Position numbers and translations under genes: made by a program
The notes under the pieces: generated by a model
What the model saw: the letters and a program-made list of their open reading frames with translations, nothing else
What the model was told of the DNA's origin: nothing
Databases searched by the model: none
Part shown: positions 49,741 through 60,085 of the stretch, piece by piece
Numbering within the stretch: the stretch's first letter is position 1
Layout of the letters: every line of letters begins with the position of its first letter
Origin: Klebsiella sp. BIGb0138
Lineage (GTDB): Bacteria; Pseudomonadota; Gammaproteobacteria; Enterobacterales; Enterobacteriaceae
Direction: 5' to 3'
Assembly: GCF_004342285.1 (NCBI RefSeq)
Contig: NZ_SMCV01000001.1
Span: 682,001-746,000 of the forward strand
DNA length: 64,000 nt

Positions 49741-49756
49741 TGCAGGTTTTATGCCA
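49741..49756 (-). promoter_or_regulatory. Sigma-54 promoter of argT
   Basis: The minus strand reads TGGCATAAAACCTGCA, with GG and GC at the invariant positions of the -24/-12 consensus. It lies about 75 bases before argT. It closely resembles the NtrC-dependent argT promoter of Salmonella and E. coli, so control by nitrogen supply is likely. Confidence 0.85.
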
Positions 49757-49945
49757 TCTTCTCAGTGCGTGCTGGAAACAGCGTTAAATTTGTTAATAAA
49801 AAGTTGCGGGATTGTCTTAGAAGGGAAGATACCAGCATTAACGGATAAACCGCAGTGCCCGAACGCAAAAAAACAAATTAAATGTCGAGGATTTGATCGA
49901 GGCGACAAAATTGCACTACGGGGACGCAAAGGTCGATAAGTCGCA

Positions 49946-50530
49946 CTACTTTGGTGCATCGACGGGTCCCTGCCAGCGGATAAACAGATCCTGCGGGAGA
50001 GTAATATCGAACTGGTCGATCACCCGATTGACCGTCTGGTTGATAATGTCATCCAGGGTTTGTGGGCGGTGATAGAACGCCGGAACGGGAGGCATAATCA
50101 CCGCGCCCATCTCTGCCGCCTGAACCAGCAGCCGCAGATGGCCGAGGTGGAACGGGGTTTCCCGCACGCAGAGCACCAGCGGGCGGCGCTCTTTGAGCAC
50201 GACATCCGCCGCGCGGGTCAGCAGGCCGTCCGTATAGCTGTGGACAATGCCTGAAAGCGTTTTCATCGAACAGGGCATAATCGCCATGCCGGTGGTCTTA
50301 AACGACCCCGAGGAGATGCTGGCGGCAATATCGCGCGCATCATGGACGACATCTGCCAACGCCTGAACTTCACGCAGGGAATAATCGGTCTCCAGCGCCA
50401 GCGTCTGTCGCGCCGCCTGGCTCATAATCAGATGGGTTTCAACATCAGGGACATCACGCAAAACCTGCAGCAATCGCACGCCATAAATCGCCCCGCTGGC
50501 GCCAGAAATACCAATGATGAGTCGTTTCAC
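49946..50530 (-). CDS. ubiX: Flavin prenyltransferase UbiX
   Basis: UbiX makes prenylated FMN, the cofactor for the UbiD decarboxylase in ubiquinone synthesis. IIGISGASGAIYGVRLL is the flavin-binding start and PVPAFYHRPQTLDDIINQTV the conserved C-terminal active-site region. I chose GTG at 50530 with AGGGG eight bases upstream, since the product then begins VKRLIIGISG as in homologues. Length is 194 residues. It follows the purF terminator and may have its own promoter. Confidence 0.95.
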   Translation of the reverse strand: MKRLIIGISGASGAIYGVRLLQVLRDVPDVETHLIMSQAARQTLALETDYSLREVQALADVVHDARDIAASISSGSFKTTGMAIMPCSMKTLSGIVHSYTDGLLTRAADVVLKERRPLVLCVRETPFHLGHLRLLVQAAEMGAVIMPPVPAFYHRPQTLDDIINQTVNRVIDQFDITLPQDLFIRWQGPVDAPK

Positions 50531-50621
50531 GATGATTGCCCCTTCTGCGTTATGTCGCAGACTTTGCCGGAATATCGCCACCGACGCAAGTCTGGGGACA
50601 CAAACGGCCGCGCGGCAAAAA

Positions 50622-50653
50622 CAAAAAAGCCCGCGGTCGTCAGACGGCGGGCT
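50622..50653 (-). terminator. Terminator of cvpA-purF
   Basis: AGCCCGC/GCGGGCT form a 7-base stem (50628-50634 and 50647-50653) followed on the minus strand by TTTTTTG, 21 bases after the purF stop. Confidence 0.85.
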
Positions 50654-50673
50654 TCAGGCAGCAACGTGGCCGG

Positions 50674-52191
50674 TTAGCCTTCGTTATGCATCTCTAAGTT
50701 TTCCACTTCGTTCTGACGCTGTACCGCTTTCGCATCGTCATTACGTAAGGAATCAAGATAATCCAGGTACCGCTGGTCAACGTCTTTGGTGACGTACACG
50801 CCATTAAATACGGAGCATTCAAACTGCTGAATATCCGGGTTTTCCGCACGTACGGCTTCAATCAGATCGTTCAGATCCTGGAAAATAAGGCCATCTGCGC
50901 CGATGATCTGCCGGATTTCATCCACTTCGCGACCGTGAGCGATGAGCTCCGTCGCCGTCGGCATATCGATACCGTAAACGTTCGGGAAGCGAATCTCTGG
51001 CGCAGCGGAAGCCAGATAGACCTTTTTCGCGCCAGCTTCGCGCGCCATCTCGATAATCTGCTCCGAGGTGGTGCCGCGCACAATAGAGTCATCGACCAGC
51101 AGGACGTTTTTATCCCGGAACTCTGCGCGGTTAGCATTGAGCTTACGGCGCACGGATTTCCGGCGCAGCTGCTGACCCGGCATGATAAACGTGCGGCCAA
51201 CATAGCGGTTTTTGACGAACCCCTGGCGATAGGGTTTATCGAGGATCCGGGCGATTTCCAGCGCGATATCGCAGGAGGTTTCCGGAATCGGGATGACCAC
51301 GTCGATATCCAGATCTTCCCATTCGCGGGCGATCTTCTCGCCCAGCTTGGTGCCCATATTGACGCGGGCGCTGTAAACCGAAATCTTATCGATAAAGGAG
51401 TCCGGACGGGCAAAATAGACATACTCGAAGAGGCACGGGTTGCTGACCGGGTTTTCCGCGCACTGGCGGGTAAACAGCTGGCCTTTTTCGGTAATGTACA
51501 CCGCTTCACCCGGCGCAACGTCGCGCAGAAACTCGAAGCCGAGGGTATCCAGGGCCACGCTTTCGGAAGCGACCATATACTCGGTGCGGCCGTCGCCGAC
51601 ATCACGCTTGCCCAACACCAGAGGACGGATACCGTTCGGATCGCGGAAGGCAACCATCCCGTGACCAATGATCATCGCCACGCAGGCATAGGCGCCGCGG
51701 ATCTGGCGGTTGGTTGCGGCAATCGCGGCAAAGATGTTATCCGCTTCCAGCGGGTAATGACGGAAGTTATCCAGCTCGCTGGCGAAGATATTGAGCAGGA
51801 TTTCAGAATCGGAAGTGGTGTTGATGTGGCGGCGTTTTTCTTCAAACAGCTTTTTACGCAGCTCGTGAGCGTTGGTCAGATTGCCGTTGTGCGCCAACGT
51901 AATCCCATACGGCGAGTTGACGTAGAAAGGCTGCGCCTCAGAGGCGCTTGAGCTGCCGGCCGTAGGATAGCGGACATGACCAATACCCATATTGCCCTGC
52001 ATACGCTGCATGTGGCGAGCCTCAAAAATATCGCTCACCATCCCATTTGCCTTCCGCAAACGGAAACAGTTATTTGCATCAATGGTGATGATGCCTGCGG
52101 CATCCTGGCCACGATGCTGAAGCACCGTTAACGCGTCATAAATCGACTGGTTTACCGGCATAACACCGGCGATACCGACAATACCGCACAT
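50674..52191 (-). CDS. purF: Amidophosphoribosyltransferase
   Basis: PurF catalyses the first committed step of purine synthesis, PRPP + glutamine to phosphoribosylamine. MCGIVGIAG shows the nucleophile Cys2 directly after the start, so no propeptide is present. The N-terminal glutaminase domain is followed by the phosphoribosyltransferase domain with [13 protein letters not shown] binding PRPP. Length is 505 residues. It forms an operon with cvpA under a PurR box. Confidence 0.98.
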   Translation of the reverse strand: MCGIVGIAGVMPVNQSIYDALTVLQHRGQDAAGIITIDANNCFRLRKANGMVSDIFEARHMQRMQGNMGIGHVRYPTAGSSSASEAQPFYVNSPYGITLAHNGNLTNAHELRKKLFEEKRRHINTTSDSEILLNIFASELDNFRHYPLEADNIFAAIAATNRQIRGAYACVAMIIGHGMVAFRDPNGIRPLVLGKRDVGDGRTEYMVASESVALDTLGFEFLRDVAPGEAVYITEKGQLFTRQCAENPVSNPCLFEYVYFARPDSFIDKISVYSARVNMGTKLGEKIAREWEDLDIDVVIPIPETSCDIALEIARILDKPYRQGFVKNRYVGRTFIMPGQQLRRKSVRRKLNANRAEFRDKNVLLVDDSIVRGTTSEQIIEMAREAGAKKVYLASAAPEIRFPNVYGIDMPTATELIAHGREVDEIRQIIGADGLIFQDLNDLIEAVRAENPDIQQFECSVFNGVYVTKDVDQRYLDYLDSLRNDDAKAVQRQNEVENLEMHNEG

Positions 52192-52224
52192 ACGTCTTTT
52201 CCTCGTTCAGCCACATCCCAACGC

Positions 52225-52713
52225 TTATGCTTTGGGCAAGAAACTTGACGAGCTTTGCAGATAGTCAAAAAACCACCTGATAACGAAACTGAACTGCGGG
52301 ATAAGCTCTGACTTTTGCCAGTCTTCGCTTTTCGCCATGCCGGTAAAACTATCGAGAAAGAACAGAATCGCAGAGACGATCAGCACGCCACGCAGGGCGC
52401 CAAAACAGATCCCTAACACCCTGTCGGTACCCGACAGGCCGGTTTTCTCTACCAGCGCGCTAATCACATAGTTAACGATAGCGCCGACGATAAGCGTTGC
52501 GATAAACAGTATCGCGATAGCAATCCCATTGCGGACCATTTCGTCTTCAAAGCCCGTGAACCAGACAGCCAGGTAAGTGTAGTAATGACTGGCAACAAAG
52601 AAAGCACATCCCCAGGTTACCAGCGATAACGCTTCACGAACAAAGCCGCGGATCAGGCTTACCAGACAGGAAAAACCAATCACCGCAATAATGACGTAAT
52701 CAATCCAGACCAT
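52225..52713 (-). CDS. cvpA: Membrane protein CvpA
   Basis: CvpA is an inner-membrane protein of 162 residues with four hydrophobic segments. In E. coli it is needed for colicin V production and affects envelope stress tolerance. The inner ATG (52713) is chosen, six bases after GTGGG, and matches the E. coli N-terminus MVWIDY. It heads the cvpA-purF operon. Confidence 0.95.
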   Translation of the reverse strand: MVWIDYVIIAVIGFSCLVSLIRGFVREALSLVTWGCAFFVASHYYTYLAVWFTGFEDEMVRNGIAIAILFIATLIVGAIVNYVISALVEKTGLSGTDRVLGICFGALRGVLIVSAILFFLDSFTGMAKSEDWQKSELIPQFSFVIRWFFDYLQSSSSFLPKA

Positions 52714-52769
52714 AAACATCCCACGATTTTACGCCCTGTCGTCCGGTTCGGGGCGCATTCTAACAGAAA

Positions 52770-52785
52770 AAGAAAACGTTTGCGT
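52770..52785 (-). promoter_or_regulatory. PurR box of cvpA-purF
   Basis: The minus strand reads ACGCAAACGTTTTCTT, a near-perfect PurR operator. A -10-like TAGAAT follows at about 52758-52763, so the box overlaps the -35 region. Purine repression of the operon is established in E. coli. Confidence 0.88.
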
Positions 52786-52810
52786 AGGGATTTCCGTGCC
52801 CTACAGAAAT

Positions 52811-52842
52811 AAAAATGGCGCTGAAAAAACATTCAACGCCAT
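52811..52842 (-). terminator. Terminator of dedD
   Basis: A stem ATGGCG/CGCCAT extended by TGAA/TTCA with one mismatch (52815-52842) is followed by TTTTTATTTC on the minus strand. It lies 70 bases after the dedD stop. Confidence 0.75.
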
Positions 52843-52911
52843 GCTGCCCTTCGCCTCCTGAGAGCGCGTCAGACAGGAGCTTTGCCGGTCACCTGCGGAG
52901 TGGGGGCCAGA

Positions 52912-53610
52912 TTAGTTCGGGCTATATCCCATCACCACGCCGTTAAGGCCAGAGAGCTGCTTCAGATCGCCCAGCTGCCCTTTCAGCTTATCCTTCGAAG
53001 CGTCAGGGCCCACCAGAATGCGGGTAATTTTACCCTGTACCGGCGTCGAAGGCGACGTGTAGACCTTAAACCCGGAGGAGCGCAGCTTCGCGACGATTTC
53101 ATTGACCTTATCCGCGTTCTTCAACGCGCCGAGCTGAACCACATAGGCTCTGCCGGTCGGTGCGGGAATCTCGGCCGGCTTCGGCGGCGGCGTCTGTACC
53201 GCAACCTGCTGTTGCTGCGGCGGCTGCGGTTTCTCAACCGGCTTCGGCTGAGGAGGCTGAGGCTTCGGCTGCGGTTTTGGCTGCGGCTTCGGCGCCACAA
53301 CCGGCTCCTGCACGTCATCGAAACTGTTACTGTTAACCGGGATCCGCGATGGGTCCAGCGACGGCGCGGCCGCATCCCCCGCCCTCACCTCTTCGGCGGC
53401 CCCTTCGGGCGGCTGCGCCGGTAAGGCCTGAGTCGCCGCCGGAAGCATGTCCGGTTCATCGCGGTCACCCGGCTTCGGCACCAGCGGAATCGCAGCGAAC
53501 TCATCCTGATAATGTTTTTTCTGACCGTCGAGCAGCCCCGGAAGAATAATCACCCCCAGCGCCACCAGCACAATCGTCCCGACTAAACGGTTCTGAAACT
53601 TACTCGCCAC
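52912..53610 (-). CDS. dedD: Cell division protein DedD (SPOR domain)
   Basis: DedD is anchored in the inner membrane by one helix (LVGTIVLVALGVIILPGLL) and binds septal peptidoglycan with a C-terminal SPOR domain (AYVVQLGALKNADKVNEIV to the end). The linker is long and holds a PKPQPKPQPKPQPPQPKP repeat, coded by short DNA repeats near 53220-53300. Length is 232 residues against about 220 in E. coli. It starts with GTG and overlaps folC by 11 bases. Confidence 0.95.
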   Translation of the reverse strand: MASKFQNRLVGTIVLVALGVIILPGLLDGQKKHYQDEFAAIPLVPKPGDRDEPDMLPAATQALPAQPPEGAAEEVRAGDAAAPSLDPSRIPVNSNSFDDVQEPVVAPKPQPKPQPKPQPPQPKPVEKPQPPQQQQVAVQTPPPKPAEIPAPTGRAYVVQLGALKNADKVNEIVAKLRSSGFKVYTSPSTPVQGKITRILVGPDASKDKLKGQLGDLKQLSGLNGVVMGYSPN

Positions 53611-54868
53611 CGATTCTCCCCGCCTCTATTTCTTCCATTACATGCGCCACCGTGTGGAATGACCCGCACACCAGCACCGTATCTTCAGGTCTGGCATCGG
53701 TCATCGCCGCCTGCCATGCCTGAGCCACGTCAGCGTAAGCTTTTCCTGCGCGCAGATGTTCCAGCAGTTGTTCCGCGGTCGCTCCGCGCGGCCCTTCCAG
53801 CGGCGCGCAGTACCAGCTATCCACTTCTGCCGTCAGGTTCGCCAGCGTACCGGCAATATCCTTATCATGCAGCATACCAATAACCGCCAGTACGCGCCCC
53901 GTTTTCGGTGCGCTTTTGAGACGCCCGACGAGCCAGGCCGCCGCGTGGGGGTTATGCGCCACGTCGAGAATAACGCGCGGCGCTTCGCGAATAATCTGGA
54001 AACGTCCGGGCAGCATCGCCCGCTGGATTCCGTCACGAATCGCCTGCTCGCTGACCTTGAGCGGGCTGGCGCGCAGCGCCGCCAGCGCCGTGGCGGCGTT
54101 CGGCATTGGCACCTGAGGCAACGGTAAACCTACGACTCCCCCCTGCCCGTCGCTGAATGACCAATCCTGCGCATGCGCGGTATAGCGCCAGTCTACGTCA
54201 CGTCGCAGTAGCGTCGCCCCCTTCTCAGCGGCCACCTCGGCAATGGTCTGCGGCATATCAGGCTCGCCGACGATCGCCGGTTTACCCGCGCGGAAAATAC
54301 CCGCCTTTTCGCGGCCAATGCTTTCACGATCCGGCCCCAGCCAGTCAGTATGATCCAGGGCGATGCTGGTGACCACTGCGATATCGGCGTCGACGATGTT
54401 GGTGGCATCCAGGCGGCCGCCTAGGCCCACCTCGAGAATCACCACGTCCAGCTGCGCCTGTTTAAACAACCACAGCGCCGAGAGCGTGCCGAACTCAAAA
54501 TAGCTCAGGGAGATATCGCCGCGCGCCGCTTCGATTTCGGCAAAAGAGGCCGTATGCGCCGCTTCCGGCAGCTCTGCGCCCTGCACGCGCACGCGCTCGG
54601 TATAACGCACCAGATGCGGTGAGCTGTAAACGCCGACCTTATAGCCCGCCGCCATCAGCACCGATTCCAGCGTACGGCAGGTGGTGCCTTTACCGTTGGT
54701 GCCGGCCACCGTGAAGACAAATGGCGCCGGCTGCAATACCGCCATCCGCCCGGCGACCTCGCTCACGCGCGTCAGCCCCAGGTCGATGGTTTTGCTGTGC
54801 AGATGTTCCAGATAGGAAAGCCACGTAGCCAGGGGCGACGTGGCCTGAGGAATAGGTTCTTTTTCCAT
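53600..54868 (-). CDS. folC: Folylpolyglutamate/dihydrofolate synthase
   Basis: FolC adds glutamate to dihydropteroate and folates. The P-loop VAGTNGKGTTCRTLE and the Mur-ligase-like pattern (EVGLGGRLDATNI, DVAHNPHAA) are intact. The ATG at 54868 gives 422 residues as in E. coli; the frame extends 14 codons earlier. It overlaps the start of dedD. Confidence 0.97.
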   Translation of the reverse strand: MEKEPIPQATSPLATWLSYLEHLHSKTIDLGLTRVSEVAGRMAVLQPAPFVFTVAGTNGKGTTCRTLESVLMAAGYKVGVYSSPHLVRYTERVRVQGAELPEAAHTASFAEIEAARGDISLSYFEFGTLSALWLFKQAQLDVVILEVGLGGRLDATNIVDADIAVVTSIALDHTDWLGPDRESIGREKAGIFRAGKPAIVGEPDMPQTIAEVAAEKGATLLRRDVDWRYTAHAQDWSFSDGQGGVVGLPLPQVPMPNAATALAALRASPLKVSEQAIRDGIQRAMLPGRFQIIREAPRVILDVAHNPHAAAWLVGRLKSAPKTGRVLAVIGMLHDKDIAGTLANLTAEVDSWYCAPLEGPRGATAEQLLEHLRAGKAYADVAQAWQAAMTDARPEDTVLVCGSFHTVAHVMEEIEAGRIGGE

Positions 54869-55011
54869 GATGTCCGCGAGAGTTAACGGTAAATACGCTG
54901 CATCCTTCAAACTGCCTGACGCCGACGGCGCACCTGACCCGCGCTGCCTGCCGCCCTCAACCCTGACGGGGATACGGCCTTGCCGCCGCTTGAATGATGG
55001 CGCGTATAATT

Positions 55012-55040
55012 AAAAAAGGGCAGCGCCGTCAGGCCTGCCC
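55012..55040 (-). terminator. Terminator of accD
   Basis: GGGCAG/CTGCCC flank an 11-base loop (55018-55040) and are followed by TTTTTT on the minus strand, ten bases after the accD stop. Confidence 0.8.
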
Positions 55041-55049
55041 TCTGAATTA

Positions 55050-55958
55050 TCAGGCCTCTGGTTCCTGATCCGGTGCCGCTGGCACCACCTCGCCTTCGTG
55101 AGAAGCCTCCGGCGCCGGGAGATTCATGAGCTTCGCCAGGATGCTGGCCAGCTTCAGACGCATTTCCGGGCGGCGCACGATCATATCGATCGCCCCTTTC
55201 TCAATCAGGAACTCGCTGCGCTGGAACCCCGGCGGCAGTTTTTCACGTACGGTTTGCTCGATAACGCGAGGACCGGCAAAGCCGATCAGCGCTTTCGGTT
55301 CAGCGATGTTCAGATCGCCCAGCATCGCAAAGCTCGCCGATACGCCGCCCATGGTCGGGTCGGTCAGTACGGAGATATACGGGAGGCCGCGCTCCTGCAT
55401 TTTCGCCAGCGCAGCGGACGTTTTCGCCATCTGCATCAGCGACATCAGCGCTTCCTGCATGCGCGCGCCGCCGGAGGCGGAGAAGCAAATCAGCGGGCAG
55501 TTGTCTTCCAGCGCCTGCTCAACCGCACGCACGAAACGAGCGCCAACGACTGAACCCATCGATCCGCCCATAAAGGAGAACTCGAAGGCCGCAGCGACAA
55601 CCGGCATCTCATACAGGGTGCCTTTCATGACCACCAGCGCATCTTTTTCGCCGGTCTCTTTTTGCGCGGACGCCAGACGGTCTTTGTATTTTTTTGAATC
55701 GCGGAACTTCAGCACATCTTTTGGCTCGAGCTCGCTTCCCAGCTCCACCAGGGAACCTTCGTCCAACAGGCTATGCAGGCGATTACGCGCCGACATACGC
55801 ATGTGGTGATCGCACTTAGGGCAAACCTCCAGGTTGCGCTCCAGCTCTGCGCGGTACAAAACCTGCCCGCAGCTGTCGCACTTGGTCCATACACCCTCGG
55901 GAATGCTTGCCTTGCGGGTGGGGGTTATATTGCTTTTAATTCGTTCAATCCAGCTCAT
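55050..55958 (-). CDS. accD: Acetyl-CoA carboxylase carboxyltransferase beta subunit
   Basis: AccD with AccA transfers carboxyl from biotin to acetyl-CoA in fatty acid synthesis. The zinc finger cysteines C27, C30, C46 and C49 are visible, followed by the crotonase-like domain ([20 protein letters not shown]). The ATG at 55958 ([10 protein letters not shown]) with AAAGG gives 302 residues. The frame is open 21 codons earlier without support. Confidence 0.98.
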   Translation of the reverse strand: MSWIERIKSNITPTRKASIPEGVWTKCDSCGQVLYRAELERNLEVCPKCDHHMRMSARNRLHSLLDEGSLVELGSELEPKDVLKFRDSKKYKDRLASAQKETGEKDALVVMKGTLYEMPVVAAAFEFSFMGGSMGSVVGARFVRAVEQALEDNCPLICFSASGGARMQEALMSLMQMAKTSAALAKMQERGLPYISVLTDPTMGGVSASFAMLGDLNIAEPKALIGFAGPRVIEQTVREKLPPGFQRSEFLIEKGAIDMIVRRPEMRLKLASILAKLMNLPAPEASHEGEVVPAAPDQEPEA

Positions 55959-56103
55959 TGATAACCTTTCTGCCTGAACCTGGTCGATGCCAGTTTTGTC
56001 GTAAGGGGCGCATAATGCCATTTTTGACCCTTACAGACCATGAATGTTGCACATTAAATCATAACATCCCGTAACATGGGATAAAAAAGTGGTCGTACCG
56101 CTC

Positions 56104-56150
56104 CCCCTCGTTTCTGCGGGCGGCGGTGATACGCCCGCGGAAAAGAGGGG
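56104..56150. repeat. Long hairpin after dedA
   Basis: A near-perfect 19-base stem (56104-56122 with 56132-56150, one mismatch and one wobble) with a 9-base loop lies nine bases after the dedA stop. The stem is very strong but has no T-run. It probably marks the 3' end of the pdxB-usg-truA-dedA transcript. Confidence 0.65.
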
Positions 56151-56158
56151 AATGAGGA

Positions 56159-56818
56159 TTATTTTGGCTGCTTCGCCGCCGCGCGCTTGTGGCGAATAAT
56201 TTCAATCACCCCAGGCAGCACCGACAGAACAATAATCGCCACAATCAGCAGCTTCAGGTTTTCCTGAACGATCGGCAGGTCGCCAAACAGGTAGCCTGCG
56301 TAGGTAAACAGCAGGACCCACAGCAGCGCGCCAACCACGTTATACGCCGCAAAATGACGATAGGACATATGGCCCATTCCCGCCACAAACGGCGCGAAGG
56401 TTCTGACGATCGGCACAAAGCGCGCAAGAATAATCGTTTTGCCGCCGTGACGCTCGTAAAACGAGTGGGTTTTATCCAGATAGCTCCGGCGGAAGATCTT
56501 CGAGTTGGGATTGCTGAACAGCTTTTCGCCAAACAGCCGCCCGATGGTGTAATTGAGCGCATCGCCGAGGATCGCCGCAATCACCATCAGGAGCACCATC
56601 AGATGGACGTTCAGGTCATTGGTCGGCAGCGCCGACAGCGCGCCGGCCACGAACAGCAGCGAATCTCCCGGCAGGAACGGCGTCACCACCAGCCCCGTTT
56701 CGCAAAACAGAATCAAAAACAGAATGGCGTAAACCCAAATCCCGTAGTCGGCAACCAGCTCGGCCAGGTGAACATCAATATGCAGGATGAAATCAATTAC
56801 AAAGCGAATCAGGTCCAT
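56159..56818 (-). CDS. dedA: DedA-family membrane protein
   Basis: DedA is an inner-membrane protein of the family implicated in undecaprenyl phosphate or lipid flipping. The family motif [12 protein letters not shown] and the [15 protein letters not shown] segment are intact. The ATG at 56818 gives 219 residues as in E. coli. The C-terminus ([11 protein letters not shown]) is basic and cytosolic. Confidence 0.96.
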   Translation of the reverse strand: MDLIRFVIDFILHIDVHLAELVADYGIWVYAILFLILFCETGLVVTPFLPGDSLLFVAGALSALPTNDLNVHLMVLLMVIAAILGDALNYTIGRLFGEKLFSNPNSKIFRRSYLDKTHSFYERHGGKTIILARFVPIVRTFAPFVAGMGHMSYRHFAAYNVVGALLWVLLFTYAGYLFGDLPIVQENLKLLIVAIIVLSVLPGVIEIIRHKRAAAKQPK

Positions 56819-56953
56819 ATTGTATGAGTCCTTAATGACACGACACAAAATCAGTCAGCAGCCATCGCCGCGCAAGCCGGTAGTTCCGGCCGTATAAACC
56901 GGGGCACACCGTGCGGCCAACAACGAGACGGCCTGAAAGATAAAGTCTATACG

Positions 56954-57766
56954 TTAGTCCGCCAGAAACAGCGGGCCCATCGGCATCACCGGCAGATCGT
57001 AATGGGCCGGATAATCCACCGACACCAGGTACAACCCTTCTGCTTTTGCCGTTGCGGCGGCCAGCTTCCTGTCTTTAGCCGCCAGAAGTTCTGCAATCCA
57101 GCTCTCTGGCTGGTTACCGGCCCCTACTTCCATCAGGCTGCCGACAATGTTCCTTACCATATGATGTACAAAGGCATTGGCTTTGATATCCACCACCACA
57201 TATGCGCCATAACGCGTCACGCGAATATGACTAATATTGCGCCACGGCGTGCGCGACTGGCACTGCACCGCCCGAAACGAGGTGAAATCATTTTCCCCCA
57301 CCAGACACTGGGCAGCGCGCTGCATCCGCCCGGCATCCAGAGGCTGATGGTAATGGGTGACGCCCTGGCTTAACACCGCCGGACGCAGGCGGTGATTATA
57401 GATGACGTAGCGGTAACGGCGCGCCGTCGCGCTGAAGCGGGCGTGGAAGTCATCCGGCACATGTTTCACCCAACGTACGGCGATGTCTCCAGGTAAATTC
57501 GCATTTACACCCAGCGTCCAGGCCGCGTCTTTGCGCAGCGCGTGGGTCGCAAAATGCACCACCTGGCCGGTGCCATGTACACCGGCGTCGGTGCGGCCGG
57601 CGCAGAACACGGTAATCGGTTCATTCGCCACCTGCGAGAGCGCCTTTTCCAGCTTCTCCTGCACGCTGCGGACTTCGTTCTGCCGCTGCCAGCCGTAATA
57701 CTTGCTGCCGTCGTACTCGATGCCCAGCGCGATTTTATAGACCGGCTGTTGCTCCATCTCAGACAT
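56954..57766 (-). CDS. truA: tRNA pseudouridine(38-40) synthase
   Basis: TruA converts uridines 38-40 of many tRNA anticodon arms to pseudouridine. The catalytic aspartate is D60 in [17 protein letters not shown]. The 270 residues equal E. coli. The start shares one base with the usg stop, so the genes are coupled. Confidence 0.98.
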   Translation of the reverse strand: MSEMEQQPVYKIALGIEYDGSKYYGWQRQNEVRSVQEKLEKALSQVANEPITVFCAGRTDAGVHGTGQVVHFATHALRKDAAWTLGVNANLPGDIAVRWVKHVPDDFHARFSATARRYRYVIYNHRLRPAVLSQGVTHYHQPLDAGRMQRAAQCLVGENDFTSFRAVQCQSRTPWRNISHIRVTRYGAYVVVDIKANAFVHHMVRNIVGSLMEVGAGNQPESWIAELLAAKDRKLAAATAKAEGLYLVSVDYPAHYDLPVMPMGPLFLAD

Positions 57767-58779
57767 CAGTACAGATACTCCTGCACCAGTTTCTCGGCGA
57801 TTTTCACCGCCATCAGCGCGCCGCCGAAACGGACGTTATCGGCAACGGACCAGAACTGAATCTGTTCCGGCATACCGTAATCGTTACGCACGCAGCCCAC
57901 GGAGAGCCGCGCAGAACCAGAAGCGTCGCCGACCTGGGTCGGGAATTCGCGCTCGGCGGAGAGGTCGATATCTTCGCCGCGGGCAAAGGCATCACGCGCC
58001 TCTTCCGCCGCCAGCGGGCGCAGCGCTTCGAAATTCACCATCTGCGCATGGCCGTAGAACACCGGCGACTGCACGACGCTGGCCGAAATCATCAGCCCGT
58101 CATCCTGGAGGATTTTGCGGACTTCGTCGACGATACGTCGCTCTTCGCGCACGCTGCCTTCACGATCCGGCAGCAGCGGCAGCATGTTGAACGCCAGTTG
58201 ACGACCGAAGAAATCGTCGTCATCGATCGGTATACCGTTAAGCAGCTTCGCACTCTGCCCGGCCAGCGCGTCAACGGCCTTTTTACCGTGCGCCGAGGCG
58301 GAGATCAGACTGGTCACGCCAATCCGCGATAAACCACCGTCATCAATCAGCGGTTTCAGCGCCGTCAGCAGCTGGCTGGTCAGACTGTCGGGTACCGCGA
58401 TCAGGTTGCGATTACGATAATCGGCCAGCACAAACGGGTTCACTTCCGGCACGACCAGCGGAACGTCCGGCTCCAGCGCAAACAGGCCGCTGAGATCGAT
58501 AACCAGACAGCCGGCATTGGTCGCTTCATCAACATAGGCCGCGCTCGCTTCGACGCCCGCGGCAAAAAAAGCCAGCTGTACCTGGGTCCAGTCAAACGCG
58601 GCAGCATCCTGCACAATGACCGACTTACCGTTAAAACGCAGGTGTTCACCCGCACTTTCGTTGCGCGCCAGCGCATAAATATCGCCCACCGGGAACTGAC
58701 GTTCAGCAAGGGTTTCGAGCAGGGCTTCGCCTACGGCGCCCGTTGCGCCCAGTACGGCAATGTTCCAGCCTTCAGACAT
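57766..58779 (-). CDS. usg: USG-1 protein, semialdehyde dehydrogenase-like
   Basis: Usg is a paralogue of aspartate-semialdehyde dehydrogenase, 337 residues. The N-terminal NAD(P) motif [17 protein letters not shown] is intact, and the C-terminal dimer domain is complete. The catalytic cysteine of true dehydrogenases is replaced ([11 protein letters not shown] in that place), so the reaction, if any, is different. It lies in the pdxB-usg-truA-dedA operon as in E. coli. Confidence 0.95.
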   Translation of the reverse strand: MSEGWNIAVLGATGAVGEALLETLAERQFPVGDIYALARNESAGEHLRFNGKSVIVQDAAAFDWTQVQLAFFAAGVEASAAYVDEATNAGCLVIDLSGLFALEPDVPLVVPEVNPFVLADYRNRNLIAVPDSLTSQLLTALKPLIDDGGLSRIGVTSLISASAHGKKAVDALAGQSAKLLNGIPIDDDDFFGRQLAFNMLPLLPDREGSVREERRIVDEVRKILQDDGLMISASVVQSPVFYGHAQMVNFEALRPLAAEEARDAFARGEDIDLSAEREFPTQVGDASGSARLSVGCVRNDYGMPEQIQFWSVADNVRFGGALMAVKIAEKLVQEYLY

Positions 58780-58840
58780 GGTGGTTTACTCCAGAAAAAG
58801 CGACCCTGCCGGAGTATCCAACAGGGCCATTAAGAAGATA

Positions 58841-59977
58841 TTAACGAATGGGGTGATGTACGGCATTAAAGCCGAGCTGCCGCAACAGCGTCGCCGCCTG
58901 CGCGTCGCTGCACTGCACGTACAGGGATGACCATTCACGGCGTTCCTGATAATTTTTGCGCAGCTTGTCAAATTCACCCGCCACGCCGGCAACTTTTCGC
59001 AGCGGCGCATCATCGCGGCGCACATCATACACCAAATGCACCAGCCTTTTCAGCGTTGGCTGATCGAGCGCGCCATGCAAGGTAATGCGGCCAAATTCCG
59101 GCGCCGGCAGCAGGGTATCCAGAGCCACCTGCTGCGGATGGCCAATGAAGGCGCTGTAAGCTTCAAAGACCTGCGTGGTCCCGCGCGCTTTCCCCTCCAG
59201 GGTGTAGCCGGCAATGTGCGCGGTCCCGATATCCACCCTGTCCAGCAGCGCAAGGTTCAGATCCGGCTCGGGTTCCCAGACATCCAGCACCACGCTGAGC
59301 GGCTGGCCTGCCTGCAGACACTGCAGCAGGGCGCGGTTATCAACCACCGGGCCACGGCAGGCGTTGATCAGTATTGTTCCCGGCTTCAGGCGGCGAATTA
59401 ACGACTCATCCGCCAGGTGCAGGGTTTGATATGGTCCGTCTTTATACAACGGCGTATGGAATGTCAGAATATCCGCGTCCTGCACCAGCTCATCGAGGGT
59501 ACGGAAGTCGCCTTCCTCCCCGCGATCGGCGCGCGGCGGATCGCAAAGCAGGGTTTTGATCCCCAGCGCTTGCAGACGCTTTTGCAGGCGGCCGCCAACG
59601 TTGCCGACGCCGACAATCCCGACGGTACGATCGGCCAGCGCAAACCCATCGCGCTCGGCCAGCATCAGCAGCGCCGAGAACACATATTCTACCACCGCAA
59701 TGGCGTTGCAACCCGGCGCGGCAGAAAACCCGATCCCGGCCTGCTGCAGCCAGGCCTGATCGACATGATCGGTGCCGGCGGTCGCGGTACCGACGAATTT
59801 AATCGCCTTGCCGGAGAGCAGCGCTTCATTGACTTTAGTAACGGAGCGGACCATCAACGCATCGGCGTCGGTCAGCGCGTCAACCGGGACCGGACGGCCG
59901 GGGACCGCCTCCACCTCACCCAGACGGCTAAAAAGCTCGCGGGCATAGGGCATATTTTCATCAACGAGGATTTTCAC
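58841..59977 (-). CDS. pdxB: Erythronate-4-phosphate dehydrogenase
   Basis: PdxB oxidises 4-phosphoerythronate in pyridoxal phosphate synthesis. It is a D-2-hydroxyacid dehydrogenase: [13 protein letters not shown] binds NAD, and [11 protein letters not shown] carries the catalytic arginine region. The C-terminal dimerisation domain is present. It starts with GTG. Length is 378 residues. The gene is divergent from flk. Confidence 0.97.
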   Translation of the reverse strand: MKILVDENMPYARELFSRLGEVEAVPGRPVPVDALTDADALMVRSVTKVNEALLSGKAIKFVGTATAGTDHVDQAWLQQAGIGFSAAPGCNAIAVVEYVFSALLMLAERDGFALADRTVGIVGVGNVGGRLQKRLQALGIKTLLCDPPRADRGEEGDFRTLDELVQDADILTFHTPLYKDGPYQTLHLADESLIRRLKPGTILINACRGPVVDNRALLQCLQAGQPLSVVLDVWEPEPDLNLALLDRVDIGTAHIAGYTLEGKARGTTQVFEAYSAFIGHPQQVALDTLLPAPEFGRITLHGALDQPTLKRLVHLVYDVRRDDAPLRKVAGVAGEFDKLRKNYQERREWSSLYVQCSDAQAATLLRQLGFNAVHHPIR

Positions 59978-60085
59978 GGTTCAGTACCTGTCTGAGAACG
60001 AGAGTAAACCGGGGAAGTGTGCCATAATCTCGCCGCCAGGAACATCATCCCCGGGCCTCAGTACAGCAATACGGAAAGGATTAAT

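Noticed and set aside
53220-53300. Short tandem DNA repeats resembling a CRISPR or minisatellite
   Set aside because: They are in frame and code the PKPQPKPQ linker of DedD; there are no spacers.
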